NCBI GenBank assembly: GCA_035942915.1
Contig: DASZCR010000013.1
Span: forward strand, 1 to 12,901
Length of the DNA: 12,901 bases
Reading direction: 5' to 3'
Origin: DASZCR01 sp035942915
GTDB taxonomy: Bacteria; Acidobacteriota; Blastocatellia; Pyrinomonadales; Pyrinomonadaceae
Shown here piece by piece: positions 1-6,059 of the stretch (positions are counted from its first letter, which is position 1; every line of letters starts with the position of its first letter). The notes beneath the pieces are model-generated. The model made no database searches. It worked only from the letters and a program-made list of their open reading frames with translations, and was not told the origin of the DNA. A program made the translations under genes and the position numbers.

Positions 1-378
1 GGAGTATTCAACGCAGCGGAAACGCTTTCCCTCGGCCGCTTCCTGAAGAATGGAGATGGGGTCTGGCTTCTGCGGTTCGTTCGAGCCGTTATGCTCCCAA
101 CGCTTGCGCACCCAAGCGCTCAGTGCGCGCACCTTCTCGTAGTCGCTCTTCTTGCCCTTGACCACGTCTTCGAGCGCGTACAGGCTGCGCAGGCGCGTCA
201 TGTAAGAATCGCCCGGCGTGCTGCGTTGGAAAGTGAAAGGAGGCTTGACCTCTTCATCGGTAAATTTCAGCGGGCGCGTGAGCGCCTTCGACTGTTGAGC
301 GGTAGTCGAAGCGTAGGCGCACGCCAGACAGACGGCGGCGAGTAGGAATGCGGTCAGCTTGTGTCTGTAGCTTCTCAT
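1..378 (-). CDS. Exported transglutaminase-like protein (partial, 3' end outside window)
   Basis: An open frame of 126 codons runs from the ATG at 378-376 to the window edge without a stop. A GGAGG Shine-Dalgarno (390-386) lies 7 nt before the ATG, which fixes the start. Residues 1-28 look like a Sec signal peptide: basic MRSYRHK, a hydrophobic stretch TAFLLAAVCLACAYA, then a plausible cleavage after AYA or TTA. No convincing lipobox is seen. The mature part has a tryptophan-containing helix (SAWVRKRWEH, about residues 88-97), then DPISIL and GKRFRCVEYS at the edge. The Cys in FRCVEYS fits the catalytic Cys of transglutaminase-core proteins, where a similar order (W..W.H, DP..IL, G..FRC.EY) is common. 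The catalytic His and Asp would lie outside the window. The role would be thiol protease, amidase or crosslinking in the periplasm; substrate unknown. It lies 92 nt after the beta-helix gene and may have its own promoter. Confidence 0.75.
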   Translation of the reverse strand, partial: MRSYRHKLTAFLLAAVCLACAYASTTAQQSKALTRPLKFTDEEVKPPFTFQRSTPGDSYMTRLRSLYALEDVVKGKKSDYEKVRALSAWVRKRWEHNGSNEPQKPDPISILQEAAEGKRFRCVEYS

Positions 379-385
379 GGTGTGG

Positions 386-427
386 CCTCCGACAGATGTC
401 TCTCTCAAACAGGAGAACACCGTCGGA
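386..427 (-). promoter_or_regulatory. Leader hairpin overlapping the ribosome binding site of the transglutaminase-like gene
   Basis: On the minus strand TCCGAC (427-422) is perfectly complementary to GTCGGA (393-388). Inside, TGTTCTC can pair with GAGAGACA if one G is bulged, leaving a loop around CTGTTT. The 3' arm takes up the first three bases of the GGAGG Shine-Dalgarno (390-386), so folding would partly hide it. This could be a simple translational switch or chance; the outer stem is only 6 bp. Confidence 0.3.
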
Positions 428-431
428 CAGC

Positions 432-459
432 AGTTTATGGCAATAAAAACGCGCGGCAA
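432..459 (-). promoter_or_regulatory. Possible sigma70-like promoter for the transglutaminase-like gene
   Basis: On the minus strand TTGCCG (459-454) and TAAACT (437-432) are separated by 16 nt, each matching 4 of 6 bases of the sigma70 consensus. They sit in the only AT-rich patch of the 92-nt gap between the beta-helix stop and the next ATG, giving a leader of roughly 50 nt. The match is weak, and the phylum's promoter consensus may differ. Confidence 0.22.
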
Positions 460-470
460 GACTTCGGGCG

Positions 471-2462
471 TCAGCGCACTTTGGGCGACGATGTGCGCGG
501 CAGGAGGACGAAGACGGCAAAGGCGGGAGACGTATGCCGAGGCGCTTTCTCGACGCGGCCGACCGGCTGCGCGACATCGCGTAAATGGAGTGGCAGAGAG
601 ATGGACGAGCCGTCGTAGACGCCGCGCGCGACCGGCGTGCCGTAAAAGTTTTGCGCGTCGCGGATTTCAAACTCTTGCCCCGGAGCGAGGATGCCTGCAA
701 GCTCGACCGCGACTCGTTCGCGTGCGCCCCTGTTGAAGACGATGATGTGCGCGCGTCCCGGCTCGTACCTGTTCGGCCGCACAAAGACGCGCGGGGGAAT
801 AGCGGCGGTCGCGCCCGCAAGCGGCACGAGATATTGACTATGCGCGTCGAGTCCCGTGCGCTCGCGCCAGCGCGGGAAGCTGTAAGTCTTCGAGTTGTTG
901 ACGAAGGCCGCGCCCTGTCCGCCCGTAGTTGTATAAGAGTTGAAATCCCAAAAGTAGGACGACGGCTCAAAGCCTTCGGGGGTGAGCAACTCGCAAGCCT
1001 CGTCGTCTGTGATAAAGGAGTTGCCTGCGCACTCGACGCGCTGCCACCACCAGACGCGCAAGGGTCTGCGCGCCACGACGTAGTTGTCCAGCAACTTGAG
1101 GTCGAGGTTCTGCTTGTCCTCGTAACCGAATTTGAGTCCGTTGCTCTTGGAGGCGGCGCTCTCCGGCGGCGAGTAGACGAAATTGTTCCTGACGACGATG
1201 CGCGCGGCCGGGACGCCTGAGACGCCGCCGACCTGTATGTTGCCCGTCGTCTGGTCGTCGTCGGTGATTGCGCCGTTGGCGAAGCAGGCGTTGCCTTCTA
1301 TGTGGAGGCCGCGCTGCGTGCTCTTTGGCGAGTCGGAATGTGCGAGGATGCCGTAGCCGCCTTGCGCGAAGACGACGTTGTCGGTGATGAACTTCGTCCC
1401 TTCGCCGTTGCCGACGTAGAGCGCGTGCTCACGTTTGTTGTTGCCGTTGTAGTAGAAGAGGCAGCCGTGCACCTCCGACATGTCCTGCTTGTCCCAGATG
1501 CCATGACCGTTGTCGTGGAAGACGCAGTTGATGAACTTGACGTGCGGCGCGTAGATGTCTGCGCCGGAGCCGCGCCAGGGTTCGTCCGTCTTCGTGTAAG
1601 GACTGTTGCGGCTGCGGTCTGGGTGCGAGTTCGTCAGTTCGAGATTCCAGAACCAGACCCACGCGCCCCTCACCTTGAGCGCCGGTTGCTTCGACTCGCC
1701 GACGCCCGCGCGGTCTAAGACGACGCGCTCATTCTGCACGGCGCGCACGATGATGGGAGCATCCGTCCTGCCCGTCAGCGTCGAGGTGAAAGCTCCGCTG
1801 TAGAGTCCGCCGCGCAGCCAGAGCGTGTCGCCAGGCTCGATTTTGTTGACGCCCGCGCCGCCCGCCAGCGCCGTCTGTAAATCCCAGGGCGACTGCTTCG
1901 AGCCGTTGCCTTGCGCGTTGCCGCCGGTCGCCGCGTACCACTCGCGTCGCGCGCGCGGCAAGAGCGTCAGCGTGTCGGCCTGTGTCTTGCCGTCATGTGC
2001 GACCGAGAGGCCGACGTGCGTCAGACGCGCAACTGCGCTCGTCTCGACTTTGAAGGTCGCGCTGGTCGCGCCCGGTTGGATGGTAATGCTGGCGGGCAGA
2101 CGTGCCTGCGTCTGGTTGTCTGCGTTGATGGAGATGTGTGCGCCGCCGCGTGGCGCAGGGTAGCGCAGCGTGACGTTGACGTGGGAGGATTGGCCGCCGT
2201 AGAGCGTGGCCGGATGGAGTGTGAGGCTCGCAATCGCCTGCCCCTGCGCGATGGCGTCGGGGCTTAGCGCAGCATCGACGGTTTCGCTGTGAGCCGTCCA
2301 GCGGTCGGCGCTTATCTCGTCCGACTTGTGACGTATGAAAAGAAGCGCCGCGACGACCGGCAGCGGCAGCATGAGGAGGAGGGCGATTAACTTGCGCAGG
2401 CTCAAGTCGATACTCTGGACGGAAGGCTGAAGCGGCACACGACTGTGAAACGAGAGAGACAT
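471..2462 (-). CDS. Membrane-anchored right-handed parallel beta-helix protein (putative polysaccharide lyase/hydrolase/epimerase)
   Basis: This is a 663-residue protein. A single hydrophobic segment at about residues 23-43 (LRKLIALLLMLPLPVVAALLF), preceded by few charges, suggests an uncleaved anchor with the bulk outside the cytoplasm. Residues about 76-169 look like an Ig-like beta-sandwich domain. From about 175 the entry motif of parallel beta-helix proteins appears (SPWDLQTAL, then PGDTLWLRGGLYSG and PIIVRAV), followed by repeated coils such as INCVFHDNGHGIW, GCLFYYNGN, HALYVGNGEG and DNVVFAQGGYGI up to about 480. A C-terminal beta region (about 555-655) may be a cap. Beta-helix proteins in glycan loci are often lyases, glycosidases or epimerases, but no catalytic set can be assigned here. 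The start is 29 nt after the upstream glycosyltransferase stop, with no clear Shine-Dalgarno, so co-transcription is likely. Fold confident, activity unknown. Confidence 0.85.
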   Translation of the reverse strand: MSLSFHSRVPLQPSVQSIDLSLRKLIALLLMLPLPVVAALLFIRHKSDEISADRWTAHSETVDAALSPDAIAQGQAIASLTLHPATLYGGQSSHVNVTLRYPAPRGGAHISINADNQTQARLPASITIQPGATSATFKVETSAVARLTHVGLSVAHDGKTQADTLTLLPRARREWYAATGGNAQGNGSKQSPWDLQTALAGGAGVNKIEPGDTLWLRGGLYSGAFTSTLTGRTDAPIIVRAVQNERVVLDRAGVGESKQPALKVRGAWVWFWNLELTNSHPDRSRNSPYTKTDEPWRGSGADIYAPHVKFINCVFHDNGHGIWDKQDMSEVHGCLFYYNGNNKREHALYVGNGEGTKFITDNVVFAQGGYGILAHSDSPKSTQRGLHIEGNACFANGAITDDDQTTGNIQVGGVSGVPAARIVVRNNFVYSPPESAASKSNGLKFGYEDKQNLDLKLLDNYVVARRPLRVWWWQRVECAGNSFITDDEACELLTPEGFEPSSYFWDFNSYTTTGGQGAAFVNNSKTYSFPRWRERTGLDAHSQYLVPLAGATAAIPPRVFVRPNRYEPGRAHIIVFNRGARERVAVELAGILAPGQEFEIRDAQNFYGTPVARGVYDGSSISLPLHLRDVAQPVGRVEKAPRHTSPAFAVFVLLPRTSSPKVR

Positions 2463-2491
2463 GCCCGCAGGCTCGCGCTAACGGCGAACGC

Positions 2492-3778
2492 TCAGACTTC
2501 CGCGCCGCGACTTGCGCCCGTGTCGCAGCTTAAAGGCGCGGCCGCATCGACGCGCCCGCACACCTCGTTGATTCTCTGTTCGAGACGAGCAGCCCACGCC
2601 GCGCGCGAGTAGTGCTCCTCGACGTAGCGACGACCGGCCGCGCCCATCGACGCACGGCGCGCAGGGTCTCTGTAGAGTTCGAGCACCGCATCGGCGACGG
2701 CGCGCGCATCACCGGGCGCGACGACGATGCCGCCGCCCGATTCGGCCAGCACACGCGCGCTCTCGCCGCTCAACGCTCCGACGACCGGACGCTCGCACGC
2801 CAGATATTCAAAGACTTTGACAGAGATGACCTTCTTCGGGTAAGGCTCCGGCCTGACGGCAGCGAAGCACACGTCCGCGCGCGAGATGAGCGCGGAGATA
2901 TCTTCAACCGGACGCTCGTCGCCGAAGATGACGTTATCGAGTTTCAACTCTGCGGCCTGCGCGACGAGCGCCGCGCGACGTGCGCCATTGCCGAGCAGAA
3001 AGAAGACTATCTCCTTGTGTTCGCGCAGCAGCGCGGCCGCTTCGAGCAGGACTTCGAGGCTGTGCTTGATGCCGAAGAGGCCGGAATACATGACGACGAA
3101 GCGTTGGCCGAACGGGTACTGGCGCGCGATTGGATTGTCGCGCGGCTGAGGACTGAAGAGTTCGAGGTCTGCGCCGTTGGGCATCAGGAAGGTCTTCTCA
3201 CGAGGCGCGCCGCGTGTGACCACCGCGTCGATGATGGCGTCCGTCGTCCCGACGATGCAATCGGCCGTGCGATAGCCGAGGCGTGCCAGCGCGCCCAGAG
3301 CGCGCACCGGCAGAGAGTCTTCACGATAGCCCGCGTAGGTCACCAACTCGTCAGGCCAGAGGTCGCGTATGTCGAAGACGAGGCGCGCGCCGCGCAGTTT
3401 CGCCAGCAGGAGCGCCGGAATCAGGGCGAAGAGCGGCGGCGAGGTGACAAAGACCACGTCGAGTTTCCCGGCACGCCAACCACTGCGCAGAGCGGCCGGG
3501 ATGAAGCTCAGATAGCTGCGCAACTGCGCCCATTTCGACTGATTGCGCGGCGTCACGTAACAGGCCGTGCGCAACACCGTCACGCCGTTCAACTCCTCGC
3601 GCATCCGACGCCGCCCACGATAATTCTCAAACACCTCGCCCTTCGGATAGTTCGGCATCCCCGTCGCGACGAAAACCTCGTGCCCCGATGCGGCCAGCCG
3701 CCGCGCCAACGGATAGAGGCGATTCGACAACGCGCCCATCTCAGGCAAGTAAATCTGCGTCACGAAGAGAATACGCAT
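2492..3778 (-). CDS. GT4-family glycosyltransferase (WbuB/WcaI-like)
   Basis: This is a 428-residue cytosolic or membrane-associated glycosyltransferase of the GT-B fold. The N-terminal Rossmann half starts MRILFVTQIYLPEMG and contains DIRDLWPD (about 136-143), a signature seen in WbuB/WcaI-like enzymes. The C-terminal donor-binding half has YSGLFGIKHSLEVLLEAA (about 231-248), LLGNG, and KVFEYLACERPVV (about 321-333), the usual GT4 nucleotide-sugar site. The frame stays open upstream to an ATG at 3865, but that adds 29 residues translated purely from the heptad repeat (SPITYHP-type peptide). The start at 3778 gives the normal family N-terminus and is preferred. It has no recognisable Shine-Dalgarno: the stem of repeat element A ends 5 nt before the ATG. 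It probably adds a sugar to the undecaprenyl-linked intermediate; donor and linkage cannot be read from the sequence. Confidence 0.9.
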   Translation of the reverse strand: MRILFVTQIYLPEMGALSNRLYPLARRLAASGHEVFVATGMPNYPKGEVFENYRGRRRMREELNGVTVLRTACYVTPRNQSKWAQLRSYLSFIPAALRSGWRAGKLDVVFVTSPPLFALIPALLLAKLRGARLVFDIRDLWPDELVTYAGYREDSLPVRALGALARLGYRTADCIVGTTDAIIDAVVTRGAPREKTFLMPNGADLELFSPQPRDNPIARQYPFGQRFVVMYSGLFGIKHSLEVLLEAAALLREHKEIVFFLLGNGARRAALVAQAAELKLDNVIFGDERPVEDISALISRADVCFAAVRPEPYPKKVISVKVFEYLACERPVVGALSGESARVLAESGGGIVVAPGDARAVADAVLELYRDPARRASMGAAGRRYVEEHYSRAAWAARLEQRINEVCGRVDAAAPLSCDTGASRGAEV

Positions 3779-3783
3779 GATGA

Positions 3784-3882
3784 AGAGTGATAGGTGATAG
3801 GTGATAGGTGATGGGTGATAAGTGATAGGTGATAGGAGAAATGCTTTCTTCTTATCACCTATCACCTATCACCTATCACTCT
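3784..3882. repeat. Heptad-repeat inverted element A (TGATAGG)n
   Basis: On the plus strand, seven tandem heptamers of TGATAGG (variants TGATGGG and TGATAAG) fill 3788-3836. After a 14-nt spacer, four copies of the complement CCTATCA (first copy CTTATCA) fill 3851-3878. The outer arms 3784-3812 and 3854-3882 are perfect reverse complements over 29 bp, with a 41-nt loop that contains further heptads able to pair alternatively. A short outer TGAAGA/TCTTCA pair (3781-3786 and 3886-3891) includes the stop codon of the upstream gene. The element fills the 110-nt gap between the initiating transferase and the next glycosyltransferase. It resembles the short tandemly repeated heptanucleotide families known from cyanobacterial intergenic regions, but its family is not identified here. 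Confidence 0.9.
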
Positions 3883-3888
3883 GCTTCT

Positions 3889-4725
3889 TCAGCAAGCGCC
3901 GCTCTTTCTGATGACTGCGCCGACGGTGTGGAGCATCAGGCGCAGGTCGAGCGAGAGGCTGCGGTGGTCGATGTAGTGCATGTCCATCATGACGCGTTGC
4001 GGATAGGTCGTGTCGCTGCGCCCGCAGACCTGCCAAAGCCCGCTCAGACCGGGCTTGACCGTCAACAGCTTGTCGGCGTAGATGCTGTACTTTTCCAACT
4101 CAGGCCGCACGACCGGGCGCGGCCCGACCAGACTCATCTCGCCGCGCAGAACCTGTAGCAGTTGCGGCAACTCGTCGAGACTCGACTTGCGTAGGAACGC
4201 GCCGATGCGCGTCACGCGCGGGTCGTCTCTCAGCTTGTAGGTCTGCTCGAACTGCCGTTGTAAGAAACGGTTCTTCTTCAACTGTTCATCGGCGTCGGCC
4301 ACCATCGTGCGAAACTTGAGACAGTCGAACTCCTTGCCGCCGAGACCGACGCGGCGATGCCTGAAGAGGATGGGGCCGCGTCCGGATGTCTTCACCAGCA
4401 CGGCGACCACAATCAGCAGAGGCAGTGCGAGGAGCAGCAGCACGCCCGCCAGCACGATGTCAATCGCCCTTTTACAGAAGACGTAAAAGCCGCGCGTCCG
4501 CTCGGACTGTTCGGCGTAAGGTGTCCCGCGACCGAGCACGCGTGCCACCGGCGTTCCTAACGTATCGAGCGACATGGCTGCGACGGCCTCGCCTTCGACG
4601 CCCGCCATCTGGACGCCGACCCATGAGAACGGCTGTGTTGAGGACAGAGACGGCGTGCCGAGCGTCGGGTCGCCGTCCTGCACAGGAGCAGACGTTTCCT
4701 GCAATGTGATAGGATTTGGCTGCAT
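3889..4725 (-). CDS. Undecaprenyl-phosphate sugar-1-phosphate transferase (WbaP/EpsL-type initiating enzyme)
   Basis: This 278-residue bacterial sugar transferase moves a sugar-1-phosphate from a nucleotide sugar onto undecaprenyl phosphate, the first step of glycan assembly. Residues 1-85 are a polar Ser/Thr/Gln-rich extension with no recognised domain. One hydrophobic segment (about 88-112, IVLAGVLLLLALPLLIVVAVL) anchors it, where family members have a re-entrant membrane helix. The catalytic core follows: GPILFRHRRVGLGGKEF (about 117-133), LKFRTM (136-141), the Asp-Glu dyad in SSLDELPQLL (D184, E185), GEMSLVGPRPV (about 195-205) and KPGLSGLWQV (about 224-233). The extra multi-helix and CoA-binding-like N-terminal region of full-length WbaP enzymes is absent, so this is a short form. 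A GGGGTG ribosome binding site lies 7 nt before the ATG. The sugar (glucose, galactose or GlcNAc type) cannot be told. Confidence 0.92.
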   Translation of the reverse strand: MQPNPITLQETSAPVQDGDPTLGTPSLSSTQPFSWVGVQMAGVEGEAVAAMSLDTLGTPVARVLGRGTPYAEQSERTRGFYVFCKRAIDIVLAGVLLLLALPLLIVVAVLVKTSGRGPILFRHRRVGLGGKEFDCLKFRTMVADADEQLKKNRFLQRQFEQTYKLRDDPRVTRIGAFLRKSSLDELPQLLQVLRGEMSLVGPRPVVRPELEKYSIYADKLLTVKPGLSGLWQVCGRSDTTYPQRVMMDMHYIDHRSLSLDLRLMLHTVGAVIRKSGAC

Positions 4726-4732
4726 TGTCTTT

Positions 4733-4738
4733 CACCCC
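4733..4738 (-). promoter_or_regulatory. Ribosome binding site of the initiating transferase gene
   Basis: On the minus strand GGGGTG (4738-4733) lies 7 nt before the ATG at 4725-4723. It supports this start over the next in-frame ATG at codon 40. The good site and the 180-nt gap upstream suggest independent initiation rather than translational coupling. Confidence 0.55.
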
Positions 4739-4763
4739 GGAGAAGGTTGGAGGTCAATGTAAA

Positions 4764-4797
4764 GGGCTGAGTAGCGCCCGCCAGCGCCGCTCAGCCC
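4764..4797 (-). terminator. GC-rich hairpin: intrinsic terminator or leader attenuator
   Basis: On the minus strand GGGCTGAG (4797-4790) pairs perfectly with CTCAGCCC (4771-4764). Inside, after one C/A mismatch, GGCGCT pairs with GGCGCT through four Watson-Crick pairs flanked by G-U wobbles, leaving a four-base loop GGCG. TTTACATT follows directly, a short and imperfect U-tract. The hairpin lies 109 nt after the GT4 stop at 4906 and 38 nt before the ATG at 4725. It could end the six-gene block, or sit in the leader of the initiating transferase gene. I found no convincing promoter in the rest of the 4726-4905 gap. Confidence 0.45.
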
Positions 4798-4905
4798 GCG
4801 TTCATTTACGACTTGGTACGGTGAGTGTCTGAACTGTTCGGCCGCTCCGGTCAAGCCCACACAGAGGCTCGGCTTGACAAGTCGGCTCCTGAGAAAATTC
4901 TCCCC

Positions 4906-6036
4906 TCAGTTTTGTCTGAGCGCGCTGGCGCGCGCTTCGCTCGATGACACAGCCGCACGTGTCGCAAGCGTCCGTTCATGACCACCTTCGTCAGCCTGCG
5001 TCCCACTGTTCATCAAACCCGCTCTGGCCGTCTCCCGACGGTTTGCCAGAACTTTCTCGTAAATCCTGACCACTCTGTCTGTGATGATTCTTTCGTCGAG
5101 ACCTTGCACGGCCTCGCGCCCGGCGCTGCGCCCACCGCGTTCGAGGACGCGCGCCAGAGCAGCGGCGATGGTCTCCGGCCGCTCGTCGGCACACAACTCG
5201 CACCCTTCGACGCCGCGCAGACGCTCCTCCACGTCGCCCACCTTGACGGAGACGACCGGCAGGTTGCAGGCCAACGCCTCTTTCACCACGTTGGGCGAGC
5301 CTTCCTGCATCGACGTAAAGACGAGCGCATCGCACGCGCTCATGTAGACGGGCACCTCTGCGTGCGGCACGCTCCACGCGACGACGAGTCTCGCTGCCAT
5401 CTTCTCGTTCAACATCTCGACGGCGCGTTGCGCAAGCCCTATCCGCTTGCGCGCCTGCGTCGGTCTCCCGACGAAGAGCACGAGACGCTCGTCGAGCGGT
5501 AGTCCCAAACGTCTGCGCGCTTCATCGCGCGGCAGTTCGCGAAAGAAGTCGAAGTCCAGCCCCGAAGGAATCACCTCCGCTTCGACCGTCGGCGGCAGGT
5601 GCGCCTTCATGTGCGCCGAGACGACGATGGCGGCGTCCGCGCGTCTGGCGACGAGACGGCATAGGCGTTGATGAATCCGGCTCGCCCAGATGTGGCGTCC
5701 GCTGCGGTCGCTGACCGTGCCGAGAAGGTCGCTGCCCCTGAAGGTGACGACCAGCGGCAGACGCTTCGGCAGCGCCAGCAAGCCGCTCTGTCCGAACTGC
5801 GCGTGAACGAGGTCGTACTGCCCGCGCCGCAGTTTCGTGCGAAAGCGCGCCCATGCTTTCAGATAGTTGAAAGGGTTCTTCGCACCTTTGAAAGGGAAGA
5901 CTTCAACCTCGACACCGGCGGCCTGTAGAAAGTCTGCCTGTCGCTTGATGAAGTGCGCGGTGCGCGACATGCCCGGCGCAGGCCATTCGCTTGTGACCAT
6001 CAAAACGCGTATCGGAATACTCATCTGCAACCCCAT
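4906..6036 (-). CDS. GT4-family glycosyltransferase
   Basis: This is a 376-residue GT-B glycosyltransferase. The N-terminal acceptor half begins IRVLMVTSEWPAPGMSR and has DLVHAQFGQSG (about 75-85) and TFRGSDLLG (about 98-106). The C-terminal donor half has LVLFVGRPTQARKRI (about 185-199) and the EX7E motif EGSPNVVKE (about 245-253) followed by ALACNLPVVS, typical of GT4. The last 40 or so residues are a polar, probably disordered tail. Start choice: the frame is open upstream to 6117, but that would overlap the ATP-grasp gene by 58 nt and add an atypical N-terminus. The ATG at 6036 leaves a 23-nt gap; the ATG at 6024, with GGGG 6 nt upstream, is equally possible. It likely adds one sugar of the repeat unit; specificity unknown. 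It is the last gene of the packed block. Confidence 0.88.
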   Translation of the reverse strand: MGLQMSIPIRVLMVTSEWPAPGMSRTAHFIKRQADFLQAAGVEVEVFPFKGAKNPFNYLKAWARFRTKLRRGQYDLVHAQFGQSGLLALPKRLPLVVTFRGSDLLGTVSDRSGRHIWASRIHQRLCRLVARRADAAIVVSAHMKAHLPPTVEAEVIPSGLDFDFFRELPRDEARRRLGLPLDERLVLFVGRPTQARKRIGLAQRAVEMLNEKMAARLVVAWSVPHAEVPVYMSACDALVFTSMQEGSPNVVKEALACNLPVVSVKVGDVEERLRGVEGCELCADERPETIAAALARVLERGGRSAGREAVQGLDERIITDRVVRIYEKVLANRRETARAGLMNSGTQADEGGHERTLATRAAVSSSEARASALRQN

Positions 6037-6059
6037 ACCGAAAACTTGCTGCTCCGCGA

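Noticed and set aside
254..970. Minus-strand open frame of 238 codons spanning the gap between two genes
   Set aside because: It runs out of frame through the beta-helix gene and the transglutaminase-like gene, and its Arg/Ser-rich translation has no motif.
2612..3790. Long open frame of 392 codons on the plus strand
   Set aside because: It is antisense to a clear GT4 gene, and its Arg/Asp/Glu/His-rich composition is typical of the opposite strand of a GC-rich gene; no domain motif was seen.
3779..3865. In-frame upstream ATG at 3865 that would lengthen the GT4 protein by 29 residues
   Set aside because: The added peptide is a literal translation of the heptad repeat, and the ATG at 3778 gives the normal GT4 N-terminus.
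3788..3878. CRISPR-like array
   Set aside because: The units are 7 nt and directly tandem without unique spacers, and they invert halfway.
4873..4901. TTGACA with downstream ATTCTC on the plus strand as a promoter
   Set aside because: The -10 match is poor and no plus-strand gene follows.
4887..4912. GAGAATTTTCTC palindrome just after the GT4 stop as terminator
   Set aside because: The stem is short and AT-rich with no U-tract after it; the hairpin at 4764-4797 is much stronger.
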